The notes: a model not told the origin generated them from the sequence alone. 64,000 bases of DNA from Antilocapra americana (GCA_007570785.1 ML664152.1:3100911-3164910); one strand, 5' to 3'; shown: positions 33,789 through 45,347, counted from the stretch's first letter. Numbers and translations are program-made.

Positions 33789-35182
33789 ATTAGTTCTTGA
33801 TTTTTTATCCCATAAATCTCATAGGCTTTCTTTGTTGTTGTTTTTTTTCCCCCATTTTTCCTCTTGACTGGATAATTTCAAATGGCCTGTCTTCGAGTTT
33901 GTGGGTTCTTTCTTCTGCCTGGTTGAGTCTGATGTTGAAGCTCTCCACCCCACTTTTCATTCCAGTCATCATATCCTTGAGCTCCAGAATTTCTTTTTGA
34001 TTGTTTTTCATGATTTCCATCTCTTTGCTTAACTTCCTGTTTTGTTTATGTAGTATTTTCTTGATTTTATTGAGTTGCCTGAGTTCTTTGGTAGCTTGCA
34101 GAGCTTCCTTAAAACAATTATTTGTATCTTTATCAGGCACTCTGCAGGTCTCCATTTCTTGGGGTTAGTTACTAGAAATGTATTGTGCTCCTTTGGTGGT
34201 GTCATGTTTCTTTGGTTTTTCATATTTCTTATATAGATATCATATTGATATCTATGTCTTTGAGGGAAAGTCACTTCTTTTAGACTTTATAGGGCTTCAG
34301 TGAGGAAAAACCTTCCCCTACAGGTAGGTATGAGGGCACCAGCTGAGTATGTGTGACAGAATCCACTCTGAAGGATGAGTGTGCTTTGCAGAGATTCCAG
34401 CTTCACAGAGGGCACAGCAGTGTTGCCTCTGTGGAGCTGCATAAGCTAAGGTCAGTGTCCACCATGGCTGTGGGATTCCATGGTGGTGGCAAGGACTATG
34501 GGGACCTTAGCAACAAAGGCTTCTAGTATCCTCCTGTTTCCTCTGTCCTCATGTGGGAAATCTGTGGCCAAGGGGATCTCTCTTGGTGCTCGTCCAGGGG
34601 GTGGGTGAGCCTGAGGCAAGGGTGTGGGCAGAGAAGCTGTGGAGCAGGCTTCTGGGGTACACACCATCATGGGGGATGTGTTGACTCCAGTCCAGAGGTC
34701 TCAGGGTGCCGGTGGCTCCTTTTCTGCAGTGGCCCAGCAGAGCTCCTTCCCTCTCTGGGGTTGGGTTGGGGGTAAGTGGGTGGCAGGAGCATAGACTTCA
34801 GACTATGTGTCAACTGGTTGAGCATAGCAAAGACAAGCATGGGGGTGATACTTGGCAGTGAAAACTGCAGGTGTCTGCAGTGGTGTTGAGGGTTCCCAGG
34901 GTATTCTGCTGTCCATCCTCCATAGGGGAGGCCATGTCAAAGGGTCCCTCTCAACACCCAGGTGTGCCAAACCAGGGGACAGTATGATGCAGGTAAGGCA
35001 TTTGCTGTGATTGTCTACGTGGCCTTTCTCAGCTTTGTGTACTTCTGAGTTTCTGCAGCTTCTTTATTGTACTCTGGAATTTTCTTGGAGCTATTTTCAT
35101 CTCTCCATGGCTGTTTTTCAATGTTTTTGTGGGGGCATAAGCATTGGGACCTCCTAGTCTGCCATCTTCCTGACATCACCTA
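33789..35182 (-). mobile_element. L1 LINE 5' region (5' UTR and ORF1 start), antisense
   Basis: The right end, 35161-35178, is the complement of the ruminant L1 5' end (starting GGTGATGTCAGGAAGATGG). Going left, the 5' UTR (about 35160-34280) leads into ORF1 (34274-33805). The remainder of the element is cut off at the BovB boundary; the L1 3' part at 30951-32969 may be the other end of the same copy or another element. Confidence 0.85.
33805..34274 (-). pseudogene. Decayed L1 ORF1 (N-terminal and coiled-coil part)
   Basis: Two frames that are out of register by two bases: 34274-34029 (81 aa) carries the basic N-terminus (MKNQRNMTPPKEH), and 34155-33805 (116 aa) carries the heptad-type coiled coil (NIRLNQAEERTHKLED). 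In L1 this protein trimerises through the coiled coil and coats the RNA. A frameshift separates the halves and the RNA-binding C-terminus is absent. Confidence 0.85.
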
Positions 35183-38069
35183 ATTTCTTCTCAAGTGGGT
35201 TATTTTTAAAAGGAGTAAATTGTGTGTGTGCTTAATTAATAGTGACTGTTTAGTGTTGCAAGTCACTTATTTGGGGACAGACTCCAATTTGTGTCAGGAA
35301 CCCAGTGTCTGCCAGTTTATCATTGAGGCTGGGAAAGATACAAGTAACTGGTGAAATGGCTAGAAAATGAATTTTAGTGTTCAAGGTCCACCATGTCTTT
35401 ACACCATGTTTAAAGTATGGAATCTGAGTTTGGCATCTTAGCGGCAAGCATGGCTGAGCTACAGCCAGAGAGCTCTAGACTGACTCCAAGACTGTGGTGA
35501 ATTCCTAGGAGTGGCATCGCCCCTGGCTGGCCCTTTGCAGGGTGTGCCCAGGGACCAGGGAGGAGGTGCAGGAGGTCTGGGCCCCTGCACCGGCAGTCCA
35601 TCTGTCTATCCCTGTGGAGGAGGTCACGTAGGCACATGTCAGAGGGGACAGAGAGGAAAGGCCTTCTGCCCACAGGGCTGGCCATGAGGGGCAGTGGCAT
35701 TGAGCTGATGGGAGGGAGAGGAGAGGTCTCTGAACAGAGCACATGCAAGTCACGACCTACAGAGATAGGTTTCTGGAGGGGCTTTCAAGCCCTCCCATCA
35801 CAAGGTTCAAGCCAAGGTTTCAATAAAGAAACATTAAAACCAGATTCCAGTATGTAACCCACTGTTCAGATACACATTTGTTTGAAACAAAATATGAAAA
35901 GTCGTGCTTCTTAAATGTGTGGTGGTTAGTGATGGTCATGGTCCTCAGCCCAGCCAGGCAGAGAACTCAGCCTGCCCTTCCTTCCTCTCCTCCAGACCAA
36001 TGTCTACTCAGGCCCCAGAAGCTCCAGTCCTCCTGCTGGCTACCTCCTGTGGAGATTGGAGACGTAGGGAGGCCAGCTTCCCCACGTAACCTGTTCCCGT
36101 GGGGCTGAGATGGGCATGTTTCCTTCATACTTCCCCGAGGGCCCCCCCGCCCCTTCCATGGGCTCCCCTGGCTGGTGGGGGTGGGGTGGCATGAACCCTC
36201 TGGGAGCAGCAGTGCAGACCACTCTGCCCTTGCTGCCAGCACGCTGCCTTGAAGTGGGTCCCAGGGCTTGGCTCTGCAGGGCAGCCCTGTGGCCTGTCAT
36301 TAGGCACGTCCGCTCCCGGCTGCACCTACTCATTATGGCCAGATCAGCAGGCTTGCTCGCCAGCCCCTAGACAACCTTCCCGGGGCCTCGGGGTGGGGAG
36401 AGCCTCCCTCAGCAGTGTCCCCAAGGCTGTGGGCCTGGGGCTTGGGCTGCTGGGGGCACAGCTCATCCAGTTTACAAGGGTTTGCTGGGGGCCAGGGTTC
36501 CCCTGGGTCCCTGTGTACTCCCAGGGCACTGCCTGCCCACCACTGCCTGCCTCTTGCAGCAGGATCTTTCCTAAAATAGTCATTTAAACCGAATTTGATT
36601 ATTTGAACACACAGCACATTCTCACACGTGCTTTGTATCGTGGCACGGACTCTAAAGTTCTGAAGGCGTGACAGGGTCTACACACTGCCAGGTCTACCTT
36701 CCTCTTGTTGCCCCTCCCCAGAGACAAGAGTACCACCTGGGTGCCCACATCCAAATCAGCTAGCACACACACTCTTACCTCCTCTGGCCAGAGACCGTGG
36801 CCCATGCTGTGCGCTCTGGGCTTTGGCTGACAGTATGTGTCGGCACTCCTTCTCTACTGCAAAGCAGCTCCTAACAAGCCTGGATGTTTAGCTGGAATGC
36901 AGGAGTTTGGTACTGAAGATGACCCTGCACAAGGTTCTCTGCATGAGCTTGTGGGCACGTGTCTCTGCAGGGCAAGGCACAGAAGCAGCGATGCAGGTGG
37001 TGTTGCTGCAGTTGGTGATGCCCTAAGGGTAGTGAGCTTGGCAGTCAGGGTCCCGCCAGGAAACCAGCCGGAGCTCCAACAGGAGCGCCCCGACTCCCTT
37101 GTTGCTGAGAGAGCAGGAAGGGGAGGGACATGCTTGGAGAGGAGAAAGGCAGGAGGGACTCTCCCAGGCCAGGAGCTACTCTTGGCTCTAGTGAGCCTTT
37201 GCTGACTGTGGGCCCTGCAGGAATGCCTGCTCTGATCCTAGTGAGCACTGATGCCAACTTGAAGCAGGAAGATCCTAGCTATCTCCCCACATCCTTGCTG
37301 GTTCTCCAGGGGCAGCGCCAGCTGAGCAGCTGGGGGCTCAGGTGCTTGGTAGGTGGCTTTGCAGCCCCTGGCCCCTGACAGGGACAGGTGGGCATGGGAA
37401 GAAAGCAGAGAGAAGGATGACACACAGCTCTGTGGGTGCATGGGGTGGCAAACACGTCCTTGTCCTATAGCCGACCTTGGCGTGTGCGCGGCTGGTCCTA
37501 GCGGCTCTGACCCAGCAGGACAGAGGTACTGCGGGGCCTGAACACCTGCATCCACACCCCGCCACTCTCCATGCTGGCACTGTCCTCATGCCAGCTGTCT
37601 GTGCTGGATTTGCCACTCCCTATCTGGGGACCCTCATTCAACATCCAGCTGGTGGGCAGAAGCTCTTCAGTCTTTGACTCTTTGTGAGCACTGGGCACAT
37701 GCACCTCTCAGCTGATGGTTTCTGAGAACACCAGGACCATCAAATGCTGGGATGGGGACCCCATCAGGCATCTCCACGCCAGTTATTGGGATGACAGATA
37801 CTAGGGGACCAAGCAGGAGGGCCTGGGATGGAAGGCTATTTATTTATGTCATGTTGTCTGGACTCTTTCCAAAACAGCTGAAGCTCGTCTCCAGGGGGAC
37901 AGGGGCGCAGGCAGCTCAGCTCACTCTGTGACATGAGACATGCAGGGCCTGTCCCAGGGAACCTCACCCACTGGGGTCCTGGGCAAGAGGTGACAGGAGG
38001 TGTCTTTCATTGTCCTTGTGGGAGAACCAGAGATCATGTTGGCAAGCATTGCAGACAGGGGTTTAATCC
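35183..38069. other. Single-copy DNA, no recognised gene
   Basis: The first 250 bp are AT-rich. A lone AATAAA occurs on the plus strand at 35822-35827 with no clear exon before it. From 36.1 to 37.6 kb the DNA is GC-rich with many shadow frames. No dispersed repeat recognised. Confidence 0.4.
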
Positions 38070-38372
38070 ATGCGTTTGTTTCCTGAGGCTGCTGTAGTAC
38101 CACAAACAGAATGGTTTAAACAATGGAAATGTACTGTTTTGGCTCTGGAGGCTGGAAGTCCAGAATCAAGGTGTGAGCAGCGTTGGTTCCCCCTGAGCCT
38201 GTCAGGGAGAACTGGTCTCACATTCTCCCCCAGCTTCCGGGGGTTTGCAGACATTCTTGGAGGTCCTTGGCTCAGGCTACCTCACCTGGTTTGCCTTCAT
38301 CTTCATGTGGCATGTCTGTGTCCAAATTTCCCCTTTTCATAAGGACATCAGTCATTTTGGATTAGGGGTCCA
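38070..38372 (-). mobile_element. MaLR/MLT-like fragment, antisense (part 1)
   Basis: Clearer copy of the family seen at 29588: 'ctgaggctgctgtagtacca', 'tctggaggctggaagtccag', 'cttttcataaggacatcagt'. Interrupted by a Bov-tA SINE at about 38373. Confidence 0.65.
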
Positions 38373-38575
38373 CCATATCCAAGTGGCTCAGTGGTAAAGA
38401 ATCCTCTTGCCAATGCAGGAGATAGGGGTTTGATCCCTGAGTTGGGAAGATCCCTGAAGGAGGAAATGACAAATCACTCTAGTATTCTTGCCTGGGAAAT
38501 GCCATGGACGGAGGAGCCTGGTGGGGTACAGTGCCTGTGATCACAGTCAGACATGGCTGAGCATGCCTGTGTAAC
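38373..38575 (+). mobile_element. Bov-tA-type SINE, sense, inserted in the MaLR-like repeat
   Basis: Reads 'gtggctcagtggtaaagaat' through 'ctagtattcttgcctgggaa' to 'cagacatggctgagcatgcc'. Several substitutions; no clear target-site duplication seen. Confidence 0.9.
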
Positions 38576-38682
38576 TAATTATAACTGCAAGGACCCTATT
38601 TCTTTAAAAGGTCACATTCTGAAATACTTGGGGTTTGGGCTTCAACATATGAGCTAGGGGGAGACACTATTCAATCCATGAG
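38576..38682 (-). mobile_element. MaLR/MLT-like fragment, antisense (part 2)
   Basis: Resumes with 'ctgcaaggaccctatttctt' and 'ggtcacattctgaaatactt', ending near 'actattcaatccatgagaat'. Confidence 0.6.
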
Positions 38683-39007
38683 AATCCCCTTAATATGCAA
38701 AGTAAGAAAGTCTCAGAGACCCCAGTTTGAAAGCCAGGCCAAGAACAGAACTTGGGAATTCTCCAGAAAGCAAATATCAGTGACCACACACTGCAGAGAG
38801 GACAGTCCAGACTTACCAGCCGTCAGAGACATGCGGCCATGGCACCACGTGTTCCCTGTCAAGTTGGCAGAATTTGTATCATTGACAATCTTCAGCACTG
38901 GCTGTGATTAGAGTGCAAAAGCAGGCAGACTCTGGAGGATTCAGCTTGAATAACCCACCTGAACCTGTCCCTTCGATTCATCCCTTCTATTTCTGTTCAT
39001 CTAACCT
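38683..39007. other. Single-copy stretch, nothing recognised
   Basis: Short frames on both strands only (for example 38678-38911), without domain or splice evidence. Confidence 0.4.
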
Positions 39008-40075
39008 GAGGAAAACATCTGCTTCCACTTCATTGACTATGCCAAAGCCTTTGACTGTGTGGATCACAACAAACTGAAAAATTCTTCAAGAAATGGGCAC
39101 ACCAGACCACCTTACCTGCCTCCTGAGAAATCTGAATGCAGGTCAAGAAGTAACCGTTAGAACTGGACATGGAACAATGGACTGGTTCCAAATTGGGAAA
39201 GGAGTGTGACAAGGCTGTATATTGTCACACTGCCTATTTAACTTGTATGCAGAGTACATCATGTGAAATGCCAAACTGGATGAAGCACAAGCTGGAATCA
39301 AGATTGCCGGGAGAAATATCGATATGTCAGAAAGTGAAGAGGAACTAAAGAGCCTCTTGATGAAAGTGAAAGAGAGTGAAAAAGCTGGTTTAAAACTCAA
39401 TATTCAAAAAATGAACATCAGGGCATCTAGTCTTATCACTTCACTGCAAATGGTTGGGGAAACAGTGAGAGACTTTATTCTGGGGGCTCCAAAGTCACTG
39501 CAGATGGTGACTGCAGCCATGAAATTAAAAGATGCTTGCTTCTAGGGGAAAAATAGCTATGACAAACTTAGAGAGCACATTAAAAAGCAGAGATGTTACT
39601 TTTCCAACAAAGGTCCATCTAGTCAAAGCTATGGTTTTTCCAGTAGTCATGTATGGATCTGAGAGTTGAACCATAAAGAAAGCTGAGCGCCAAAGAATTG
39701 ATGCTTTTGAACTGTGGTGTTGAAGAAGACTCTTGAGAGTCCCTTGGACTGCAAGGGGATCCAACCAGTCAATCCTAAAGGAAATCAGTCCTGAATATTC
39801 ATTGGAGGACTGATGCTGAAGCTCCAATACTTTGTCCACCTGATGAGAAGAACTGACTCATTGGAAAAGACCCTGATACTGGGAAAGATTGAAGGCAGGA
39901 GGAAAAGGGGACGACAGAGGATGAGATGGTTGGATGGCATCACTGACTTGATGGACATGAGTTTGAGCAAGCTCTGGGAGTGGGTGGCGGACAGGGAAGC
40001 CTAGTGTGCTGCAGTCCATGGCTTCACAAAGAGTCAGACATGATAGCGACTAAAGTGAGCTGAACTGAACCTAAG
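39008..40075 (+). mobile_element. BovB LINE, sense, 5' truncated
   Basis: Starts just before RT motif A and runs to the 3' tail (GAGCTGAACTGAACC). It is decayed: the region coding GVRQGC has TGA (39207-39209) in place of the Arg codon, the frame is shifted between motif A and this point, and about 33 bp are deleted near 39316-39330, removing the motif C (ADD) box that the left-edge copy still shows. Confidence 0.95.
39029..39800 (+). pseudogene. Decayed BovB reverse transcriptase C-terminal half
   Basis: Motif A is intact here (FIDYAKAFDCVDH at about 39029-39070). Downstream lie the in-frame-equivalent stop at 39207-39209, loss of motif C near 39320, and an open piece 39324-39545 (73 aa) matching the segment after the RT. 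With motif C gone the enzyme could not have worked. Confidence 0.88.
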
Positions 40076-40084
40076 GAAGCAACT

Positions 40085-40141
40085 TCCAAGGTGGCACTAG
40101 TGGTAAAGAGCCCACCTGCCAAGAGACATAGGCTTGATCCC
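40085..40141 (+). mobile_element. Bov-tA-type SINE, 3' part deleted
   Basis: Only the first ~55 bp are present ('agtggtaaagagcccacctg'), ending at the SINE-internal GATCCC. The flank continues at once with AAAACATGG. Compare with the full SINE at 40430. Confidence 0.85.
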
Positions 40142-40240
40142 AAAACATGGAAAAATATTGATTCCTAAAATGTTTATCTCAGGGTAATTAAAAAGTTAAT
40201 AGAAATAAAGCAAAAATACAGCATAAAAAGGAGAGATTTG
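40136..40240. repeat. Local duplication, copy 1
   Basis: About 100 bp that recur at 40617-40713. Shared blocks include ATTGATTCC (40157 and 40638, 481 bp apart) and the 19-base 'aattaaaaagttaatagaa'. About 85-90 % alike by eye. Confidence 0.9.
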
Positions 40241-40429
40241 GGTATTAACATTCCAGAAGTTTTTACTGAGGACAGTTTTTAAAAAACTGTTTTTTCTTCT
40301 ATTTATAATTTTGCTTAAAAGGAAGAGAATATACTTTCATTAAAAAGTGTGCTGTAAGAAAATATTAAGAAAGCTAATCATCATGATTAGAAGATTGCTG
40401 AGGTAGCATTCAGGATTTTACTGAACTTA
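40241..40429. other. AT-rich spacer with two near-perfect palindromes
   Basis: 40272-40290 is ACAGTTTTT/A/AAAAACTGT and 40374-40390 is CTAATCAT/C/ATGATTAG, both perfect inverted repeats with one central base. No coding potential. Confidence 0.8.
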
Positions 40430-40616
40430 AGGGCTTCCCTGGGTGGCTCAGTGGTAAAGAATCTGCCTGCCAGTGTAGGAGATTAAGGAGATGAGGGTTC
40501 CATCCCTGGGTTGGGAAGAAAATGGCAACCCTCTCCATTATTCTTGCCTAGAGAATCCCATGGACAGAGGTGCTTGGTGTCGCAGAGTCAGACACGATTT
40601 AGCAACTAAACAACAG
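40430..40616 (+). mobile_element. Bov-tA-type SINE, sense
   Basis: Head GGGCTTCCCTGGGTGGCTCA (40430) to tail AACTAAACAACAG (40616). Immediately followed by duplication copy 2. Confidence 0.92.
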
Positions 40617-40713
40617 GATCCAAAAATATGGGAAAGTATTGATTCCCAAAATGTTCATCTCAGGATAATTAAAAAGTTAATAGAAACAAAGCAGACAGCG
40701 TAAAAAGGAGAAA
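40617..40713. repeat. Local duplication, copy 2
   Basis: Partner of 40136-40240. It begins GATCCAAAAATATGG directly after the SINE tail. Confidence 0.9.
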
Positions 40714-40894
40714 TTTTGATATATCCATAGGAGAAGATATTATTCACTCATTACATTTACATTTAAACGTAATATTAATGACCTAGGAAAATACCTATGT
40801 TGCTATGTTAAGTGACAAAAGTAACACACACACTATGTTACAATCTGGGTTTCAATTTACAGAGGGTGACTGAGCTACAACAAGGGAGCATGGG
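40714..40894. other. AT-rich single-copy stretch
   Basis: No feature supported. Confidence 0.4.
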
Positions 40895-41112
40895 TGCATG
40901 TTCAGTCATTCACTCATGACTGACTCTTTGCAACCCCATGGACTGTAGCCCACCAGGCTCCTCCGTCCATGGGATCGCCAGGCAAAAATACTGGACTGAA
41001 TTGCCACTTCCTTCTCCAGGGGATCTTCCTGACCCAGGGATTGAACCCATGTCTTTTGCGTCTCCTGAACTGGCAGGTAGATTCTTTACCACTGAGTCAC
41101 CTGGGAAGCCCT
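40895..41112 (-). mobile_element. Bov-tA-type SINE, antisense
   Basis: From 'gttcagtcattcactcatga' to the head complement CACCTGGGAAGCCC. First of two antisense SINEs in tandem. Confidence 0.93.
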
Positions 41113-41126
41113 ACCACAGGGAGTGA

Positions 41127-41318
41127 AGTGAAAGTTGCTCAGTTGTGTTCAACTCTTTGTGACCCCCTGGACTAAACAGTCCATGAAATTCTCCAGGCCA
41201 GAATGCTGGAGTGGGTTGCCCTTCCCTTCTCCAGGGGATCTCCCCCACCCAGGGATTGAACCCAGGTCTCCTGCATTGCAGGTGGATTCTTAACCAGCTG
41301 AGCCACCAGGGAAGACCT
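41127..41318 (-). mobile_element. Bov-tA-type SINE, antisense
   Basis: From 'gtgaaagttgctcagttgtg' to GCCACCAGGGAAGACC. Only ~15 bp separate it from the previous one, and the two differ at many sites, so they are separate insertions and not a duplication. Confidence 0.93.
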
Positions 41319-42344
41319 GGTACAATAAGGAGAGGCCAAATGCTATTAAAAGAAGCTTTTATATTTCTTGCCCAGCAAAGGGGATACACACGCCGTGCAG
41401 GGCCTCAAGGGGATACACTAGATTTGGGTCAGGAGGCTGGAGCCAAGGGAGGGGAAGCCAAGCCCAGATTTTGATTTGGGTTCCTACATGAAAGGCAGGG
41501 CAGGGGCACAGTGCAGGACTGGCCCAAATAAATCATCCTGTTGAGGTCTGAGCTACAGAGGGGGTCTCTTGTTCCTGGTACCTGGCCCTGGGGTGGTCTG
41601 GGCGGGGACAGATTGGGCTCAGTGTGATGGTTAGATGAAGAGGGTTGTGGCCATAGACTGGTTGGTTAGTTTATGAGTAAATGTGCTCCAGTGAGCCAGC
41701 ATGTCACCAAGCACTGGAGGCTCTGGGGAGGGGGGTGGGCAGCCAGGGAGGGGAGAATGTCCCTATTTTCAAGAGTATAGAAAATAAGAACATGGAGTTA
41801 AAACCATTGGCCCTGTGACAAAAGGATGCTGAATAGATGAATCCAAAGTCTAAGAAAACACAAAACACCCACATAAAATATTTAACTTTGTTTTTAAAAT
41901 GCACAGAAACAGGCAGTGCTGGAGGAAACATTCCAAAAATGTTGACAGTGTTCCCTCTGTGTGGTAGATGGCTGGTGCTTTTTCCCTTCTGGGTTGTTTG
42001 GTTTTTTTTTTTTTTTAAGTTTTCTTCATTTTCAAATTCTCTATGAATGAATATGTATTATTTTTATAGTCAGGATGAAACAGTTTAAACCATGTCTGTA
42101 GCTGCCCGCATGATGGGGCTCTGAGCATGGGCCCTGAGCATCCCTTCCATCCCCCCCAGACTGCCCACCTACCTACCCACCTGCCCAGTGGTCCTGGTGA
42201 GTCCTGTAGGCACTTGACTGGGGTTCACTCTGCTGGGGTCACAGGCCCCGAGAGGGAAGGAGGTATAAGAAGTGAACAGCGGAGATGCCAGCCAGAAATG
42301 GGGGCAAGGAACCCTCAACTGGGTTGTTGGCGATTAGTCCTAGT
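41319..42344. other. Single-copy DNA, no recognised gene
   Basis: Poly-T run around 42003-42016. Frame 41837-42046 has a hydrophobic end encoded by the T run and is not a credible protein. Confidence 0.4.
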
Positions 42345-42545
42345 GTTTAGTCGTTCAGTCATGTCTGACTCTTTGCAACCCGCAGACTATAGCATTTCAG
42401 GCTCCTCTCTCCATGGGATTCTCCAGGCAAGAATACTGGAGTGGGTTGCCATGTCCTTTCCAGGGGAATCTTTCCAACCCAGGGATTGAACCTGGGTCTC
42501 TTGCATTGCAGATAGATTCTTTAAGTTCTGAGCTACAGGGAGGCT
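42345..42545 (-). mobile_element. Bov-tA-type SINE, antisense
   Basis: From 'tcgttcagtcatgtctgact' to 'gattctttaagttctgagct'; the head complement is partly degraded. Confidence 0.92.
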
Positions 42546-43207
42546 GGTGACTAATTATCAACTATTCTCTGTGTGTGACAGTGCTGTCCCCTCAGAACTA
42601 GCACAAAGAACCCAGGCTCAAAGCTCCCAGGGGCCAGGCAGCCCCAGACCTTCTCTCCTGAGCCTCAGGCAGGAGAATCTGACCCACCCAGTCAAGGGAT
42701 GCCAGAGCCAGGAAAGCCAGGTTCTGAGTCCAAATTCCTTTATCAGACACCACACCAGAGCAGCTCTCACCCACGGTTACGAGACCCAAGTCTGAATGGG
42801 ATCCATAACCTGGCACCTGGAATTGAGGCGGCAAGAAGGGCCTGGCGCTGTTTGGGAAAGGGAGTGCATGATGAGTGTGTGGCAGGAAGTGGCAGGGAAG
42901 TTGAAGAGAGAGAGAGAGGAGGGGAAGGAAGAGAGTAGGGGGAAGGGAGGGGGAGTAAATCTAGGGGAGAAGAGAGTCCCTCTAGGATGTACCCTGGTGC
43001 CATCTGCTTCCAGAACAGACCTCACCTTGGCCGTGGCTTTCAAGAGGTCAGTTAAGTTGCTTAGGACTTAGATCTCTTAACATTTTCTTAGGTGTTTTAA
43101 ACCACAGTCATTAAACATGGAACACTGTTTAGAAATTATGGTGAAATACACTTTTGCCAATTTAATTCATGCTTATGTGCAGGGTCTACACACATATTCC
43201 TATATTG
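42546..43207. other. Single-copy DNA with a GA-rich tract
   Basis: 42905-42960 is a G/A-rich tract on the plus strand. No gene recognised. Confidence 0.4.
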
Positions 43208-43412
43208 TTGTTGTTCAGTTGCTAAGTCACGTCCCACTGAGAACCCATGGACGGCAGCACGCCAGGCTTCCTGTCCTTCACTATCTCCCAGAGTTTGCTC
43301 AAACTCACGTCCGTCGAGTCAATGATGCTATCCAACCATCTCATTCTCTGTCTCCACCTCCTCCTCTTGCCCTTGATCTTTCCCAGCATCAGGGTCTCTT
43401 CTAACACCTGTA
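43208..43412 (-). mobile_element. BovB-tail SINE, antisense
   Basis: From TTGTTGTTCAGTTGCTAAG to 'cccagcatcagggtctcttc'. Same class as 12268-12472. Confidence 0.88.
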
Positions 43413-45296
43413 CTGAACACTGCCGTTGTGACAATTTTAATGGAGCACTGGCAGAAGCAAGTGTCTAAAGGACCCTCTCTTGGCTCCAAGAGCCCCAGAC
43501 CCATGGCTTCCTCCACACTGAGGACCCTTCAGAACACTGTGAGAGTCAGGTGGGTGTGTGGGAAGGCCCGGGGCTTCAGGGCCTGCACTGGCCAGCCCAG
43601 CAACCCTCTGCTTGTTCAGTCTGCAGGGTCTGTCCTCCATGAGGGTGTCTCCTGGAGTCTCTCTGCAGTAGCGCCAAGGCTCCCCTCCTGCCTTGGTTTC
43701 CCAGAGAGGGCAGGGAAGCCCCCTCCTCCTTCCTTTCACACAAGCCCCCCTTCACCGAGGCCACCAGGACCCCCGCACAGGCAAGGACAAGCCAGGTGCC
43801 CGCCCAGCCTGCCTATCCCACAGGAGTCCGGAACCCAGGTGTCCTGGTGGGTGGGGCCAGACCTCAGCTTCGAGGGGTGACCTCAGCCCCCCCGGTGGCT
43901 GTCAGCGAGGCTCAGAGGAGTCTGTGGTGTCCACACCTGGCCACCGACCTCCTCACTGGGCGCGGCCTCCCCCAGGCCCCACCCTCAGCCCCTCACTGCC
44001 TCAGAGCACAGCTGCTCTAATGCAGAGCTGGCCTTGTGTTCACGTCTCCGCCCACAGCCGCTGACCAGAGCAATCAGCACCTCGCATGGTGTATCAGGCC
44101 CCAGTGAGATCAGTGGTGGCCCCGAGCAGGACACCACACGTCTGCGCTAGAGACACTCAGATCTGAAGGGACCATCGGCCAGGAAGTGCTAAGGTGAAAT
44201 GGGTTTCCTGGCCCTGGAACGTTTGGGGATTTTTGTCACACATCAGAGTCTGAGAGCCTCCTGGGCCCTCAAAATACCCCTGCGTGGCTGCCAGCTGCCA
44301 GGGCTTGTCTCCATCTCGTGCAGCAGCAGCTCCCAGTGTGGTGTTGGGATGCCCAGAGGGGCTGGGGGCAGGGGTGGGGCCGCGCATGCCAGGCCGGTTC
44401 CAGGGTCTCCTGAGGCAGCTCTGAGGGGGGCCATGGGGTGCTGGGTTTCCGTTTGTTCTGCTCACCTCCTTCCCTGCAGCCCCTTCCCCAGCTCCCGGCC
44501 CCACCCGTCCCTGCGGCTGCTGTACCAGGAACTCTGGCCCAGGGTCCTCCATGTGGCTCTCCTTCAAGGGCGCGCAAGTGTCAAGGGCATGCTTGAGATA
44601 TGGAACTTCAGAAAACAAACTCCCAACTCAAAACATGGCAAAACAGGGATCCTGGGCGGGATGGGTCTATAGGCCTCGGGCGGGGGGCTGTCTCCTCCGC
44701 CTCTCTGCTCTCTCTCACCCCAGTCCTCTCTCTCCCTGCAGCAGGGATGTCTCAGGAGTCTGAGGACAGGGGTCCTGGCTGTAGCATCCTAAGTGGTCCA
44801 GCTTAGAGACCCCAGAGGAGCAACAGCCCCTTCCTCCCACACCCATTGACGCCCTCACGGTACTGCTTGGCTAGTGCACTCCTGAGCCAGTTGCATCAGC
44901 CAGGAGGGGTATGGAACTGGGGCGGTGTGGTGTTAGGGGTGGCATTCAGGTCCCTGGGGTCCACACAGCCTGGGCTTTGAGACCCATGGCCTCCAGAGCG
45001 ATCAGGTTCGGACTTGTCCCCCAAAGGGACAGGGAGCTGCCGAGGTCAGGGGTGCAGGCCCACCACACCCAGGAGCCCCAGAGTGGAAGCAGTGAGTGTT
45101 GGTGAGTGTGGGGTGGGCCCCCAGGCCAGGCTCTGCTACCATGCACCCTCAGAGCTTCCCCAAGTCCTTCCCTCCTGTCAGTGGGTCTCTCACCTCACCA
45201 GTAGATGAGAGCATCAGACGGGATTCTCAGAGCTGGCTTGGTTGTAGCCAGCTCTCCTCTGGCAGAGAATGGGTTTAACAGACTTACATGGCTAGA
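43413..45296. other. GC-rich single-copy DNA, no recognised gene
   Basis: Two pyrimidine-rich acceptors stand out (CCTTCCCTGCAG near 44480 and CTCTCTCCCTGCAG near 44741). The second precedes a 19-codon frame opening MSQESEDRG. Too little to call an exon. Confidence 0.4.
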
Positions 45297-45347
45297 AGGA
45301 GGAGGAGGGGGAGGGGAGGGAAGAAAGAGAAGAAGGAAAAAGAGGAA
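45297..45347. repeat. GA-rich simple repeat
   Basis: Almost pure G/A run on the plus strand. Confidence 0.85.

Noticed and set aside
40895..41318. Two adjacent antisense Bov-tA elements as a possible tandem duplication
   Set aside because: Their sequences differ at many positions and their outer borders do not match, so independent insertions are more likely.
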